From Paramacrobiotus metropolitanus (lineage: Eukaryota; Tardigrada; Eutardigrada; Parachela; Macrobiotidae), in assembly GCF_019649055.1 (NCBI RefSeq), contig NW_026570259.1:558001-622000 (forward strand): DNA of 64,000 nucleotides. Reading direction: 5' to 3'. Shown one piece after another: positions 24,434 to 36,312 of this stretch. Within the stretch, counting starts at the first letter, position 1; each line of letters opens with the position of its first letter. The translations under genes and the position numbers were made by a program. The notes under the pieces were generated by a model. The model saw only the letters and a list, made by a program, of their open reading frames with translations, was not told where the DNA came from and ran no database searches.

Positions 24434-25310
24434 ATAAATGGAATGTCGGTTTAGTTACGCGCATACTGCATGGTGATTGCGCTAATACCAAACCACGTTC
24501 ACTACCAAACCACGTTCACTACCAGTGCTTACCAAAGTTAAATTCCGCGGCGCTTTGCGCCGCGAATTTAGAGCACCTACACACGTGCGTGTGTAGGTGC
24601 GCACTTTGGTAAGCTTAAAAGCTTGAGACAATGTAAACGAAGTTTTTCACTACTTTTGGCAAATTGAACGAATTTTAGCAGAAGGCGGAAGAGCGTACAA
24701 AGCGCTCGTTTGTCTAGAGATTTTGTTAAAACCACTACATGTATAAACTTATTAAACCTTACTTTTTTGATTAAGTTAAAAAATTTTAATCTGCCTCGCT
24801 CTAACAAAACACGTTTTCCGTACCAATAATTATTTGTCGGGTCGGATATTTTCCTCTTGCTGTTTTTTTTATCACGTGGTGGTGGGTGAATCCATGTATT
24901 GCTCATTGCTCTGCATGTTTTTTAAAATCTTGGCAAAAGCGTTAACGTAATTCGTTTGACGAGACTAGTGAACACTTACAACCTTTCACAGGTCGTGAAT
25001 GTTCCGTTTAGCATGCATTTTTACTTGACGCAAAATTTGTTACAATTCAGTGCGCCAGCACTACGTTTGAGCAATTTAGGGTAATGGAAGCTGTTTTAAA
25101 ATGAGGGATTAACCGAGGTTGACTTGCCGGTTAATCAACTAATTTCAGTTTTTTCTTAATTAGTAGGAACAATAGTGGTGAGAGGAGGAGCCTTGGTAGT
25201 GGTACAGATCTTAGGGGTTGGTAGTATGTGCAGGAACACTGGTAGTGAACGTGGTTTGGTATTAGCGCAATCACCATGCAGTATGCGCGTAACTAAACCG
25301 ACATTCATTT
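24434..25310. mobile_element. Foldback element between loop and right arm
   Basis: The segment 24434-24526 returns inverted at 25237-25310. The shared core includes AATGTCGGTTTAGTTACGCG and CCAAACCACGTTCACTACC. The left copy has a tandem duplication of AAACCACGTTCACTACC. The outer edge of the right copy abuts the inner end of the right arm exactly (25310/25311), so the element marks the break point of the giant inverted repeat. Inside it lie the branched palindrome (24527-24615) and an unrecognised minus-strand ORF (24577-24906). Confidence 0.65.
24527..24615. repeat. Branched (T-shaped) palindrome
   Basis: A perfect 12-bp outer stem, GCTTACCAAAGT / ACTTTGGTAAGC, encloses two further hairpins side by side: CGCGGCGC-TTT-GCGCCGCG (about 24546-24564) and CACCTACACAC-GTGC-GTGTGTAGGTG (about 24574-24599). 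As single-stranded DNA or RNA this folds into a three-way junction. It is strongly GC-rich in an AT-rich context. Confidence 0.85.
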
Positions 25311-26958
25311 GGCAAGTTCGTATAATGTGTTAACTATATTCATATTGTCAGATGGGGCGTACTATGAATTAGCAGAATGTCCGTTAATAATTTTATGAAT
25401 TGGAAAGTTGCGTGAAAACGCAATCAAAAAGGTATCAACAACAATGTGAAATACGAGTATTGGAATTTTAGGACTACAAATGTTAATGGTGCAACTGTTC
25501 AATCACATTGAAGCAGAAATGCCAGTTAATGATAATGTCCGGTTTCAAATTATGTGGAAATGGGTTACGGGCCAATACGGAGCCATTAATTAATTGTTTG
25601 GAATCTTTTCTATTGTAAATGTCTTAAATGAATACAAAATAGGAACCTCAAGTGGTTCCTATACGTCTTAACCATTGTGTCTACGGAGCCGACCAAAAGG
25701 TACCTTTTGATAGCAAAGCACTGTTCAGACTGCTTTGTGCTATCTACCAATTAAGAGCTAGGTAATTAACGTTAGCATAGGTGTACTGCGTGAACGCAAT
25801 TTTGGGACCTAATGCAATTAGGCGGTTGTCCCCGGTTGAACTCAAATCTCGCTAAGCAATTAAGATAGATAGGTGTATGCCAGAACGGGCCCTAAAACTG
25901 CACGCATCTTTGCGCAGTTCTTGCTTCAAGGTCTTTAGTTTAACTAGACTTTCTGAGTATTTTTAAAAAAATTTTAATTGGATGCTTAAATATAAAGAAA
26001 ATTTAAGTGCTGATAAAGCACTAGCAAAATTTGAAACTTGTGCTAGCGACACTTTCCTCCTATCATTAGAATTAACTGTAATTTAAATCTAGGAACATTA
26101 AAAAAACGAAAAACAAATGTACAAATTAGACACACTGAAAAAACGAAAAGCCAAAATATCCAAAAATAAGAAATCAAGAGACTCTGAAAAGGTTTGAAAA
26201 TAAAAAATTACACAAATGCCCCAAAGCTAAAATTTAAAAAGTTGTACATTCCTAGTACCGCAATGCTTGTCACTACCAGCACCGCTACCACAACAAGAGT
26301 CATAACTGTTACCAATTTACAGAACCAAGAACAGCTTTTGCAGTCGTTATTATTTCTCCTATTATGCTTTTTTTATTCTGCGCTGTTGTTGTGGTAAGAA
26401 ACTAGAAATATTAAGTATTTCAGTTTCTCACTAATGCAAGCACAAAAGCCTTTTCCAGTCAAATCATATTGTTGTCATTACTGTACATAGGCAATAGCAG
26501 ACTAAATTTATGAAAGTTTAATTCTACACATGAAGGTTTTTGGTATAAGACTTACAGACCAGTGCTATTACGCTAACCGATAGCCTGCTGAAAACTTTTG
26601 AACATTAAAAGAACAAATGCCAATCTCGAACCACATGTTGCGTGCTCTTTGAATTAGAATCAAATCTCTCAGTTACGCGAATACAGGTAAACAAAATGTG
26701 TAACCGTACCTTATGGATACTCCTTATCGTGCTTTATCGCTACCTTCGCTATCCTTATAGCTCTCACCAGAGGAAGCCTGAAGAATTTACTCGTCTCGTT
26801 TAACAGCTTCGGTGTGTGTGAGTGAGGTAGGTTACTAATACAGTTTTCAGTTGTTTTGGGCAACAAAATTTCGACGGAAACGTTGTAAGTAATTATCCTA
26901 TCTTTTCTTCCGCGTCTTCAAAATAATCAAATACAAATAGGCTTGCAGAGGTTACTAA

Positions 26959-27252
26959 TTAATTTACTAGCTTAATAGACAGACTCGCATGCCAACTACT
27001 CGTAATAACCAAAACGAAATCACAACTACTAAGTATATATCGCAAAAAAACGAAAAGTGATCTTTTTAGAAGTTCAGCATTGGTCAGTCTGTATTCAGAA
27101 TTTTGCGTAACTGTTTTTCCTATAAACGCTCCCCAGCCCGTGTTGTTTTGGTAAATGACTAACAGTATAAAAAACCGGAATGAGCAAGAAAACAGCTCCC
27201 AGCTCTGGTACCCTGCTGTTACGTTGTTCTTATTGCATTCTGCAAGTTGCAA
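26959..27252 (-). other. 97-codon ORF, right-arm copy
   Basis: This is the mirror copy of 16965-17258 with an identical translation. See that entry for sequence features. Function unknown. Confidence 0.2.
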
Positions 27253-28221
27253 ACATGTCTTATTTTTTGGTTGAGTATTTATTGCTAATATTGGTACATC
27301 AGTCCACTTTATTATCTAGGATAACCAAAAACACACTGGAGATATAATTTAGCCAACTCTTCAAATTCTGCCAAAATAAAATTTCATTCTTTGAAAATTT
27401 TTCAAGATCGAAATTATCTAACATGTCCTGTTTTATTGTTGTAAGCACTTCCCGCTTGCACTAATCAGGTTCGCACAACAGCAAACACAAGAATATTTTT
27501 TATAATATCATTTTTATATTATATTTACATTTGTACGCATATTTTTGCCGAAACTTTACTGTTTACTTTCAAAGACCAAAAACGAAACATCTTTGTTTCT
27601 TCACACAGCAGCTATAAATGCAAGTTCTAAACAAAACATGTTTTAAATCAAATACCACGACACATGCTATAGCCGTCCGTGCCGCTCAAAGTGGAATTAC
27701 GTGTCAGACGTGCACAAGTAGTTAAATTCCAGTTAAACGCCTTTTTGGTGGCAAGCGCAAAACAAAATATCCAGACTAATACCGTATTATTATTGTTAAA
27801 TAGGTATAAGCTGAGACGTTTGTACAACTCATAGCGTTACCTAAATATTGACTGTAAACCCTTAATATTTTCTCAGCGAACGAAAGCATTGCAGAAGAAT
27901 GTAGGTGAAATTATAAATCAGCGTTACTTTGTTACTCCACATGGAAAGTTAGGTAAATCTTTATTGCCACATGGTCTTGAACTTTTAGCTTATGAATAAT
28001 CAACCGTTTTACATTATGCATATCGCAATTGATTAATGTTAACTAAGACGTATATTTTTACCCACGAAACGTAAAGTGTGTTTAGATATATCAATTATTT
28101 GCAGAATGTAGCCATAGCGAGTTTAAAATAACCCTACCTACTCACATTAAGCTTGCAGCGCAAGTATTAAAGCCGTCAGACGCATCCAACGTTTGATGAC
28201 AGTAATGTCGAAACTTTTAAA

Positions 28222-28470
28222 ATGATGATCAGTGATCCCAAGACAACAGTTTGTGAAACAGTTCTTCTATCGTTCATTATTATTACACTAATTTTTGTAG
28301 TAATGTTCGAAACACTTTTCCGAGCAAGTTACAAAGTTCCAATATTTATCAACAATTGCACGGTACTTGAAGTCGAGAGCCTAATTAGTGGGAACAAAAC
28401 AACAGACAAAAATGTTTACTTGAAAAAAAACAATTCAATTTCCTGTATTAAACAAGATAATGCAGTGTAA
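28222..28470 (+). other. Arm ORF with hydrophobic segment, right copy
   Basis: This is an 82-codon ATG-initiated frame with a strong hydrophobic stretch (VLLSFIIITLIFVVMF) followed by a polar tail. The left copy (15703-15918, minus) starts later at MFETLFRASYK and its C-terminal part diverges by indels, so the frame is not well conserved between arms. It is more likely spurious than a membrane protein gene. Confidence 0.15.
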
Positions 28471-29240
28471 AAGCCTTGTTTATCTCAGCCAGCAAGAAAA
28501 TTTGACGTCAAATTTTAGTGAGGATAAAATGCGGTGTCACAAAAATGTTGCACTGGAAACTGTTGCAGTTAATTTTTGGACTGATGTATACATATACATA
28601 TGCACATATCCACGTTGGACCAAATTGGTGATATTTTTCTTGTCTACATGTGTTTGTGTCCTTTTCTTTTGTAACTAAAAGATAGCATTTATAAGAATGC
28701 AATTTATTACCTGCAAATGGAAACATGACTGTAGCTGATATTTCCTACACTTCGTCCAACTTTATCCAGGCCGTAGGCTAATTTCTATGTGCCAACCCAC
28801 TAAGGAGGTGGATGCTCACCATGTTTAGCGTCGAGCAAAACTAGTGTCGGGTGTCGAGTACTAGCGTCAAGTACGATTGAAAAGGTTTGGTCAAAAACTA
28901 TCAATAAGTAAATATAATCTTTAAGAGCGCGTATGGCAGTAAATATCGTGCCAGCGAATTAAGAAACCACGAGCAACCTAACAATAGTTGATGTAAAACC
29001 AAATTTTTAAACCTTTTAAAGGTAAAAATTGTGAACTCATGCTCATTTTTTATGGAAGCAATTTACTAGTCTTCGCTTTGCTTAATGACAATTTCCTGAC
29101 CTGACGTACGATAATTATCACAACTTCTTACTCAACAAATTATTGACCAACAGTTCACTTTTATGCGGTTTTGCTACATGACCTCTTGGAAAACCGAGGA
29201 TTGCTCTCCAAGGCACATATTTTGAAAATAAGAGTAAAAA

Positions 29241-29653
29241 ATGTCAAAGTGCGAGCCAAAGGTTGTTGTGGATATTGACTCGTTTATGGCTAAATCGAAA
29301 AGGTTTATTAAGCAAATAAGAGTGTGTGATTGTGGCACTGGCCTAGACTATTGTTACTGGTTTACCATTCCTGCAAACCTTAATCGTTACCGAGCCAACA
29401 TTCACAGCCAGTCTTGACACTCTCATGGGTTTGTGTAGTGAGTAATTCAGAATTTTTTAGTAAAGATTGGAGAACGCTCAGTACAACTGACATTTTACAC
29501 AAATTAAATTTGGAAAGCAGGGCTTCCGGAGCATATTTCACTGAAGTCATCAGTTTCAAAGAACTTGGTTGTCCTAAGTGCAAAGATCTAACCACGCAAG
29601 CACAAACAATACTTTTGAAAGCAAGACGTTTGCCAGCTGGCTCAACGGCGTAG
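29241..29653 (+). other. Arm ORFs with CxC and CPKC motifs, right copies
   Basis: 29241-29417 encodes the 58-residue frame and 29414-29653 the 79-residue frame described in the left arm. They overlap by four bases in different frames. Both keep their lengths in the two arms. No family recognised. Confidence 0.25.
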
Positions 29654-32164
29654 AAAAATTATGTTATTACCACTGGTCCATTAGGGTGTGAGATCCACTT
29701 GAAGCACATATCCGAATGCGCAACACTAGCCCATTATGGACCTCTAAAGCTGATTAAACTGCTTCTTTGCTTCATGCATCCGTGCAAATCATGCACGGCC
29801 CCCCCATGGCAATGTGTATAGTCGACAGCCTGTATCAACGCTAACCGTGCGGAGCGGTGTGCTCGTTACAGTAATGCCTGTGGTCAATACGAGTCCTACC
29901 TAGATCAACTCACCACTGCAAACCCCTAAAGCAAAGTACTAATGGGCCGCAACTTTGATGATGAATCGCGTCAGAGTAAAACTAATGTGGTTGCTCTGTG
30001 ACTGCGTTCTTGTGTATGATGTAGCTTCGTGCTAATTTTAACCCACAGCAATTCAGTGACATGTTGTTTTTCTTCCGTTTTGGTCGCTAAAGCCCACCTA
30101 AATGGGCACCTACAGCAAATCAAGCTTGGTGGATGTCCACCGTAGCCATCATATACTACTAATACTACTTCCACAAACCAATTTTCTTTCCTGGACTCAA
30201 TTCAGCACAGCAAATGTTATACACAGTGTCTCAAATTTTTAAAACATTTTAAACCGTTTTTTCAAATACATGGCTAAAAAAGCAATGAGAAGGCAACATT
30301 TTGCCACGCCGCTTGAGTCACCGAACTACACCATAAAACGGCAGTCACCGCCATACAGGTACGGCTGCGTTGTGGTTGTGCAAGCGGTAAATGTGCATAA
30401 TGAAACAAAATCAACCTAAGGTACAATTTTAAAAGAAAAATAGCTTTATTCAATTAAATTTAAGTGAATCATCATTTTTTTTGCAGCCGCATAAATGTGG
30501 TAGTAACACTGGTGGAGTGCAGTGGATCGGGTGGCATGGTGTGTAGTTCATCACGTTTTTTTAAAGACGTTATCGCAAGGACACCGTTCCAAATTTTAAA
30601 AATAATAGGTATTGCGCATACAGTACGCTATGTTGAAATGAGTAAGGAAAAACGCGGAAGGAAATCGGTTTGTGGAATCAGCAATACGTGATGACCTCTT
30701 TCAACAACCGTCGCCCGTTCACATACTGCAGCCAGTTAAACGACCATATGAGTAGTGCACGTATGAATTACTAGTGTTTTTGAAAGTAGGTACTTCATAA
30801 AACGAACGAGTATTGTTAAAAAATTTTAACACTAATTTTACAAAACATTAAGAAAAACAATTACAGATTTTTGTCTAATTTTGTACAATTATGGCAGCGT
30901 AGTCGTCCGTCAGATTTGTGATTGGCGCAAAAAAAACTGTTTATTGTTAATTTTTACTAAACCATGCTCCATAAGTCTTCGTTATACTATACTTCTTACA
31001 GAAATTTCAGCAAACGACAGAATAAAACCATGCGCTAGCTAAGCGTTTCGGGTTTTTTTTACATTTTTTTAAAATTTTGGCAATTTTTTGAACGTTTTGC
31101 CTGATATAGCCTTTAATATTTTTGCTTCTTAACTATTGCTGCAAAATTGCCCTATCTTGCAATGTTAACATATTGTCCTAACTGTCAACTTTGCAGAATT
31201 TGTTTTCGAAGACTTTCGTTAAGCTTTGAACTATTGACAATCGCTTACTGTACCAACTTATCTGCCAACAAAGGCTGATAAACGTACTTCTCCAATATCA
31301 AACCTCAACAAACGCTATATCATACAGTACAGAATTTTGGAAGTGATACGTGTCGCCTTAGCAGTGAAGCACGACAGTAGTGCACTCTTTTACCGTATGG
31401 AAAATGCTAGCGTGGTGGCGTTATAATCCAAATGTTTTTGAACGCCCGACTACCACTTTTTTCTGATGCGTGATTCATGCACCCCCTATTTTTGGCATCT
31501 TTCGAAAATTTATGCAAAAAAATTTTTTGTCTTACAATCTCGGCATACATTTTATTTTTCAACTAATTGTATCTATACAGTTCTAGATGCGTAAGATTTC
31601 GCAAAAAGCTGCGGTAAACAACTCATCTCGCAGGAAGTATATACTTGTTGCAAAATCATTCGCAAAATAATTCTGCTATAGTAGTCAACGTTCGTTACCC
31701 TTTGCTTTGTGGAACAGAAATGTATGCTACCAACAACAATAAATTGGATATCATTGCTAGGTTCGGCAAAGAAAAAATGCTTTTATGCTTTTATTTATCA
31801 GTTTTTACATAATCAGAGTAGTTACCAGTTTGTAATTTCGATAAAATTTTAGTTTTGTTGACAAACTCAAATATCAGTTAGCCTTTTGTGTACAATTTTT
31901 CATTCAACTGTGATTGCATACGTTTCGAGAGCACCATGCATTATGCAAAAAGCATTAACGGCTATCTTGCAAGACAGCCTTTTCTTATTTGTACAGCAAT
32001 TCGTACTGTTAAATCAGTACTGATGAATAAAATTTATTTTGCGGTTAAATTTGCAAAGTCATTTTTTCGGTTTTCTTTCTGGAACCAATTTTTTGTTTAA
32101 ACAAAAAACTGATAAGACAAGCCAGATTTCATATGGTTTGAGTAAAAGAACAGTAAGCATTACA

Positions 32165-32700
32165 CATTAATAGGTTACCCTAACAAGCCTAGGAACCCAG
32201 TTGCCTTTGGGGTCCAGACTGGTGTTTAGGCTTAAAGTAAAGCTTAGAGTAAATTGCATTTTCATTTCATTTTTTGCTACCCTACTGATATAAAAGATAA
32301 GATTTAAAAACCACTCAGAAGTTATTAGAGAGCTAAAATGCACTTTAATAACGGTTTGTCTCAGCGGATGATGCTCATGTCTGCGCTTATAAACACGAAG
32401 CACAAGCATTATGCTTTCGTTTTCGAGCATCGTATTCGGTTTTCGAACATTGCTTTTGGATTTTGAACACTATGTTCGTGTTTTCAATGAGAACCAACAT
32501 CAGGAGAGTTAACATGATGCACCAAGACAAACGGATTACCATAGTGCATCCCAGCTCTCTAATAATTTTGAGTACATTTTAAATCTTATCCTTCACATCA
32601 GTGAAACTGCAAAAATGGAATAAAATAGAGTATGTTCTAAGCTTATTTTAAGCCTAAATACCTGCCTGGAATCAAAAGACAACTGAGTCCTCATGCTTGT
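32165..32700. mobile_element. Nested foldback/MITE-like element, right-arm copy
   Basis: Mirror copy of the element at 11518-12060, with the same inverted ends and the same spacer of GTTCGAAAAC-like near-repeats. Several substitutions separate the copies, so they have diverged since duplication. Confidence 0.65.
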
Positions 32701-32938
32701 GATTTCCTTACAATGGCTTGTCACGCCACACTATCTTAGCGTTTCAAAAACTGAACAAAGCTAGCGCACGCGAAATATTTCAATTACAGTCATTTACTCA
32801 TTATTTTGTTTAATGTAATAGCGTAGTAATTTATTTGTAGTGCTGCAATTAATAAGTCTGTCATTTTGACAACGATTATATACAGTGCAGTGGCTCCCTA
32901 CTGCAAGTTATTGCACTAAAAGATACAAATCAGACCAG

Positions 32939-33379
32939 TGAAAGGATGGCTGATTTGAGCGATACGTTTCTACGTGAGCGAGAATCGGGATCGGAAATGC
33001 AACCAAACGAGATCGAATAAAATCGTATTTTATTAGATCGTAAACAAAAACACCACTCATCAGCGAAAGACAAAACAGAAAAAACACCGAAGTGAAAATC
33101 TAGAGATCTTTTACTGAGGCCAAAAACATCGTAATGAATCGGTGGAATCCGATGGAATCGGTGGAGATCGACTGCACAAGAGCGGCTCGGCAGCTCCGAT
33201 CCGGCGGTCCATCCGAGACCGACGTGAGCTCAGAGCCGAACGCTCTGGCATGCCACGGGCGGGGACACGGAGATCGACGGATCGGTGGAATGGAGATCGA
33301 CTGCACAAGAGCGGCTCGGCAGCTCCGATCCGGCTGTCCATCCGAGACCGACGTGAGCTCAGAGCCGAACGCTCTGGCA
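32939..33379 (-). repeat. 3' LTR of element B, with internal tandem duplication
   Basis: The LTR matches the 5' LTR at 46666-46972 but is longer because about 129 bp (33251-33379 versus 33122-33250) is repeated in tandem. Each duplicated unit begins, on the minus strand, with the LTR start TGCCAGAGCG and ends with TCCCCGCCCGTGGCA, the same bases that precede the LTR. The junction forms the perfect palindrome TGGCATGCCA. The true LTR edge could be 33250 or 33379. ORFs across this region are incidental. Confidence 0.8.
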
Positions 33380-33787
33380 TGCCACGGGCGGGGACACGGA
33401 GGTCCTTTGACGTCTATCGGATCCATATCGGCATCGGGGGATGACTCGCTGATTAATAGCGATTTTAACATGAATAAACAAATCGTAAAAACACAATCCC
33501 GATCATAGAGATCATCGTTAGTGAGAAACAAAAGTCAAATGCGCATTTTATCACACGATTAAAAAATCGTTAATCAAATCACAACGTAAGACGATCGTCA
33601 AAATCGTTAACACAATCAATCGTTATCAAAATGCATTTTTAAATGGTTAATAAATCGGAACAATAATAAAAACTTTATTCCACTGGGCGTAAAATGGATT
33701 CCGGGAGGAGACTTACAGTTTCACGGGGCGATTATGGTTAAACTATCGTGGTTGACCGTTTCATCACTGCGCATCGTACTAATCACA
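33380..33787. other. Element B 3' untranslated region
   Basis: No ORF. The segment next to the LTR (minus strand) is not purine-rich, so I cannot point to a standard polypurine tract. AATAAA and AATAAT-like sequences are present, in an AT-rich stretch with many ATCG tetramers. Confidence 0.5.
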
Positions 33788-36312
33788 TCACTTCTTCTCA
33801 TCATCTTCTGCTTTCTGCGTTTCATCGTCCGGCTTCTTTTCATCCGGTTTCTCGTCATCGGTTTTCTTCACCAAACCAACCGCTTCCAGATTCAGATTCC
33901 GCATATCTTCCAGCGATGAACACACAGGTAAGTTATTCGCATTTGCGACACTGCCTCGTTCAGGCGCATTAGCGGGCGCCGATGTGTCTATTTTCTCATC
34001 GTTACCGTGCGGCTTTTCATTCTGTCCCTTCTCTTTATCGTTTGAGTCGGTTTTCATTTCGGTAAGTTTCTGGAAATTCGGGACGTTAACATCGCGCCGC
34101 ATATTTCCTCGCCCTTTCTTTTTATCCTCCCCGGAATCAGATTCTCCGCTGACTGACTGTTCCGTTCGTCGAGATCCATAACCGCCTTTACGGCGATTGC
34201 GATTCGGGGAATCCATGCCGCCAGTATGACGACTTCGATATGGGAAATCCAAGCCGCGGGATTTGCGATGACGATTTGGGTTATCCAGACCGTCTGAATG
34301 ACGATCACGATTCGGGACATTTCCACAACCACCGGGATGGTGGAGACGATGCGGGACATCTCCATAACCACCTGATTGGTGGAGACGATTTCCACGTTTA
34401 TCGGTTCCTTCCTCACGTCGTGTTCTTTTACTGCCTTCGGACAAATCCTCAAGCTCGCGATCCAATGTTTCTGCTGTTGTTGATGATCGCTTTCTACTCC
34501 AGGGCTTCCCTTTTTCTCTTTCCTCGATCATTTTCAGGTGATCCTCGATACAATCCGTACATTCCAAGTCGTATCGTGTAACATCGGGATCGGGAAGAGT
34601 TCCTTCAATTAGTCGCCGCAGGGCAGTTACTACATCAATCATTCGTTGAGGGCGTCCGATTCGGTCTGCCAGGTAGGACAATTCCGGCACTTCTGGGTCG
34701 TAATGATGCAGCTTGTTATGACTGTCGTAATGGCCAAGGATCGCTGCCAACGCGCGTCGTAAGTATATCTTCGGTTTTGCCCGGTAAGTCGTCGATTGAT
34801 CGTTTCCGCGTTCTGCAGTTGGCCAAAGATCGGGATTTCTGAGTTTGAACTTATCCATTGCGCGCAGCAATCCAGCAATTACACGGCATGCATACAGGTA
34901 CATTGCCGGGTTAGCGTTTTCGTGGAGGAACTGTGCAGCGAAGGCTTCGGCGTCGGGCATCGGGCGCATCGCGAACTGGAATAATTCTTCGTAATTTGGA
35001 TGTTGAATCGGTTCAGTAATCCCAATCAATCGCAAAGCACTTCGCAATCCATTCGCACGTCGAGCTGAATATCGTCACGTTGCGTCTCCTTCTCGTGGGC
35101 GCAGCTGGCTGGTATTCTGTAAATTCGCGTATGCCGCTTCGAACTCAACTTCCCGCAGGAATCGATGAGCATCCATTACCAATCGCTCGATGGATTCGTG
35201 GACGCTTGCGTAAGAATGTTCAGGAACATCCAACATATCCATAATCAAATTCGTTGGTGTCTGATAATCGTTGAAGTCAAAATATATGCCCGAATCTGAA
35301 GGTTGTCCGGACAGTTTCGGTTTCAGCGTTTCAAAATCGGTTCCGCGATCTTTTCGGATCTTTCCAAAGGCGACGGGGCGTCGATTTCCTTCCGGACCAC
35401 GGCTTCCACTTGGACGGTTTCTATCCACCACAGGTTTATCCGATCATGGTAAGTACGGCGCGGAAACTGTGGCGTATTTATCAAACGTTGAACTTCGGGA
35501 TTTTTCATCGGATCATTGAAGAATGGATCGTCGTACTCTTCTTGCAGCGGTCTCATCGGACGCGATCCCGCATTATTAATTACTCGAACTCGTTGAAATG
35601 GGCGCTGAAGTTCTTCTTGTGTCGGCGGTAGAATCGGTTTCCGGTGTTCACGTTGATGTTGTCGTGTTTGTTCGTCTCGATCCTTAACCGCATCCAGGAC
35701 GTCGTTGAGATTCATCGCTCGGGTGTGCACTTCGCCACATTCATGAGCCCGTCCATATTCGTCGACTCCCGTAATCATATATCGCATATTCGGTGGACGC
35801 TCACGTGAATTTCCACTGGACGCACTTGGGGGTTCATTCGATCGCTGGAGTCTTTCTCGTTCGACCCGTTCTTGTTCTCGTCGTTCGCCCAATTCTCGAT
35901 CCGCGAGAACTGCTTGCTCCCGCTCGCGCTGCTCCTCTCGATTCCGTGGTGGCATCAGAACCTCCGGTGGTGCGGGCGCATTTATCCAATTTCCGTTGCC
36001 TTGCTCGATATTCTCCTGTGCTGCACGCACAATCGCTCTGTGGCTTGTCATTAGGTAATGATGATTCCAATTTTGTCGATTCAACAGGTGGATGCAGCAA
36101 TCGAGATTTCCTTCAAACACCACCTCGTTCCGCCACACTTGAAATCGATCCAGCAGCTCGGGGATATTCTCCGTTATGTGTCGGTGACATCGGCGTCGTG
36201 GCCAGTTATTTCTGCAGTCTGGGCAAATCCGGGAATGCCCTTGCCACTGCTCTTCTTCCGTCGGTTGACGTCGAGCCATTGTTACTGTGATGAACATTCT
36301 AAACGTAAACAC
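33788..36312 (-). pseudogene. Element B last extra ORF: zinc-knuckle/charged protein (broken)
   Basis: The region reads in two frames that appear to be one original gene. 36312-35323 begins (at the internal ATG) MARRQPTEEEQWQG, has a small Cys/His cluster CPDCRNNWPRRRCHRH, a helical segment and a long Glu/Arg-rich stretch (REQREREQAVLADRELGER). Coding continues in another frame from about 35431, where a TGA at 35075 interrupts it, and then runs to 33788 with short repeats based on N-R/H-R, S-G-G and P-N, and a charged Lys/Asp/Glu tail. I found no signal peptide, membrane anchor or other envelope feature, so this is not an env gene as far as can be seen. Position after integrase suggests a subgenomic or readthrough product. 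Function unknown; RNA binding is possible from the basic repeats. Confidence 0.55.

Larger units (their letters stand above)
25311..32895. repeat. Right arm of giant inverted repeat (about 7.6 kb)
   Basis: This is the reverse-complement partner of 11337-18874. It carries the mirror copies of all left-arm features, including the nested foldback at 32165-32700. Near 26825-26865 it has about 40 bp absent from the left arm. The outer end is only about 40 bp from the insertion point of retrotransposon B. No intact host gene is seen. Confidence 0.9.

Noticed and set aside
11337-32895. The giant inverted repeat as a fold-back sequencing chimera
   Set aside because: A fold-back artefact would give matching arms, but these differ by scattered substitutions and indels, including about 40 extra bases in one arm. 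A true duplication is more likely, though long reads should confirm it.
33100-33531. Open frames of up to 143 codons in both strands across the 3' LTR
   Set aside because: They arise from the 129-bp tandem duplication, whose length is a multiple of three, and they do not continue outside it.
33788-36312. An envelope gene after integrase in element B
   Set aside because: No signal peptide, furin-like site, fusion peptide or transmembrane segment is visible; composition is charged and repeat-rich.
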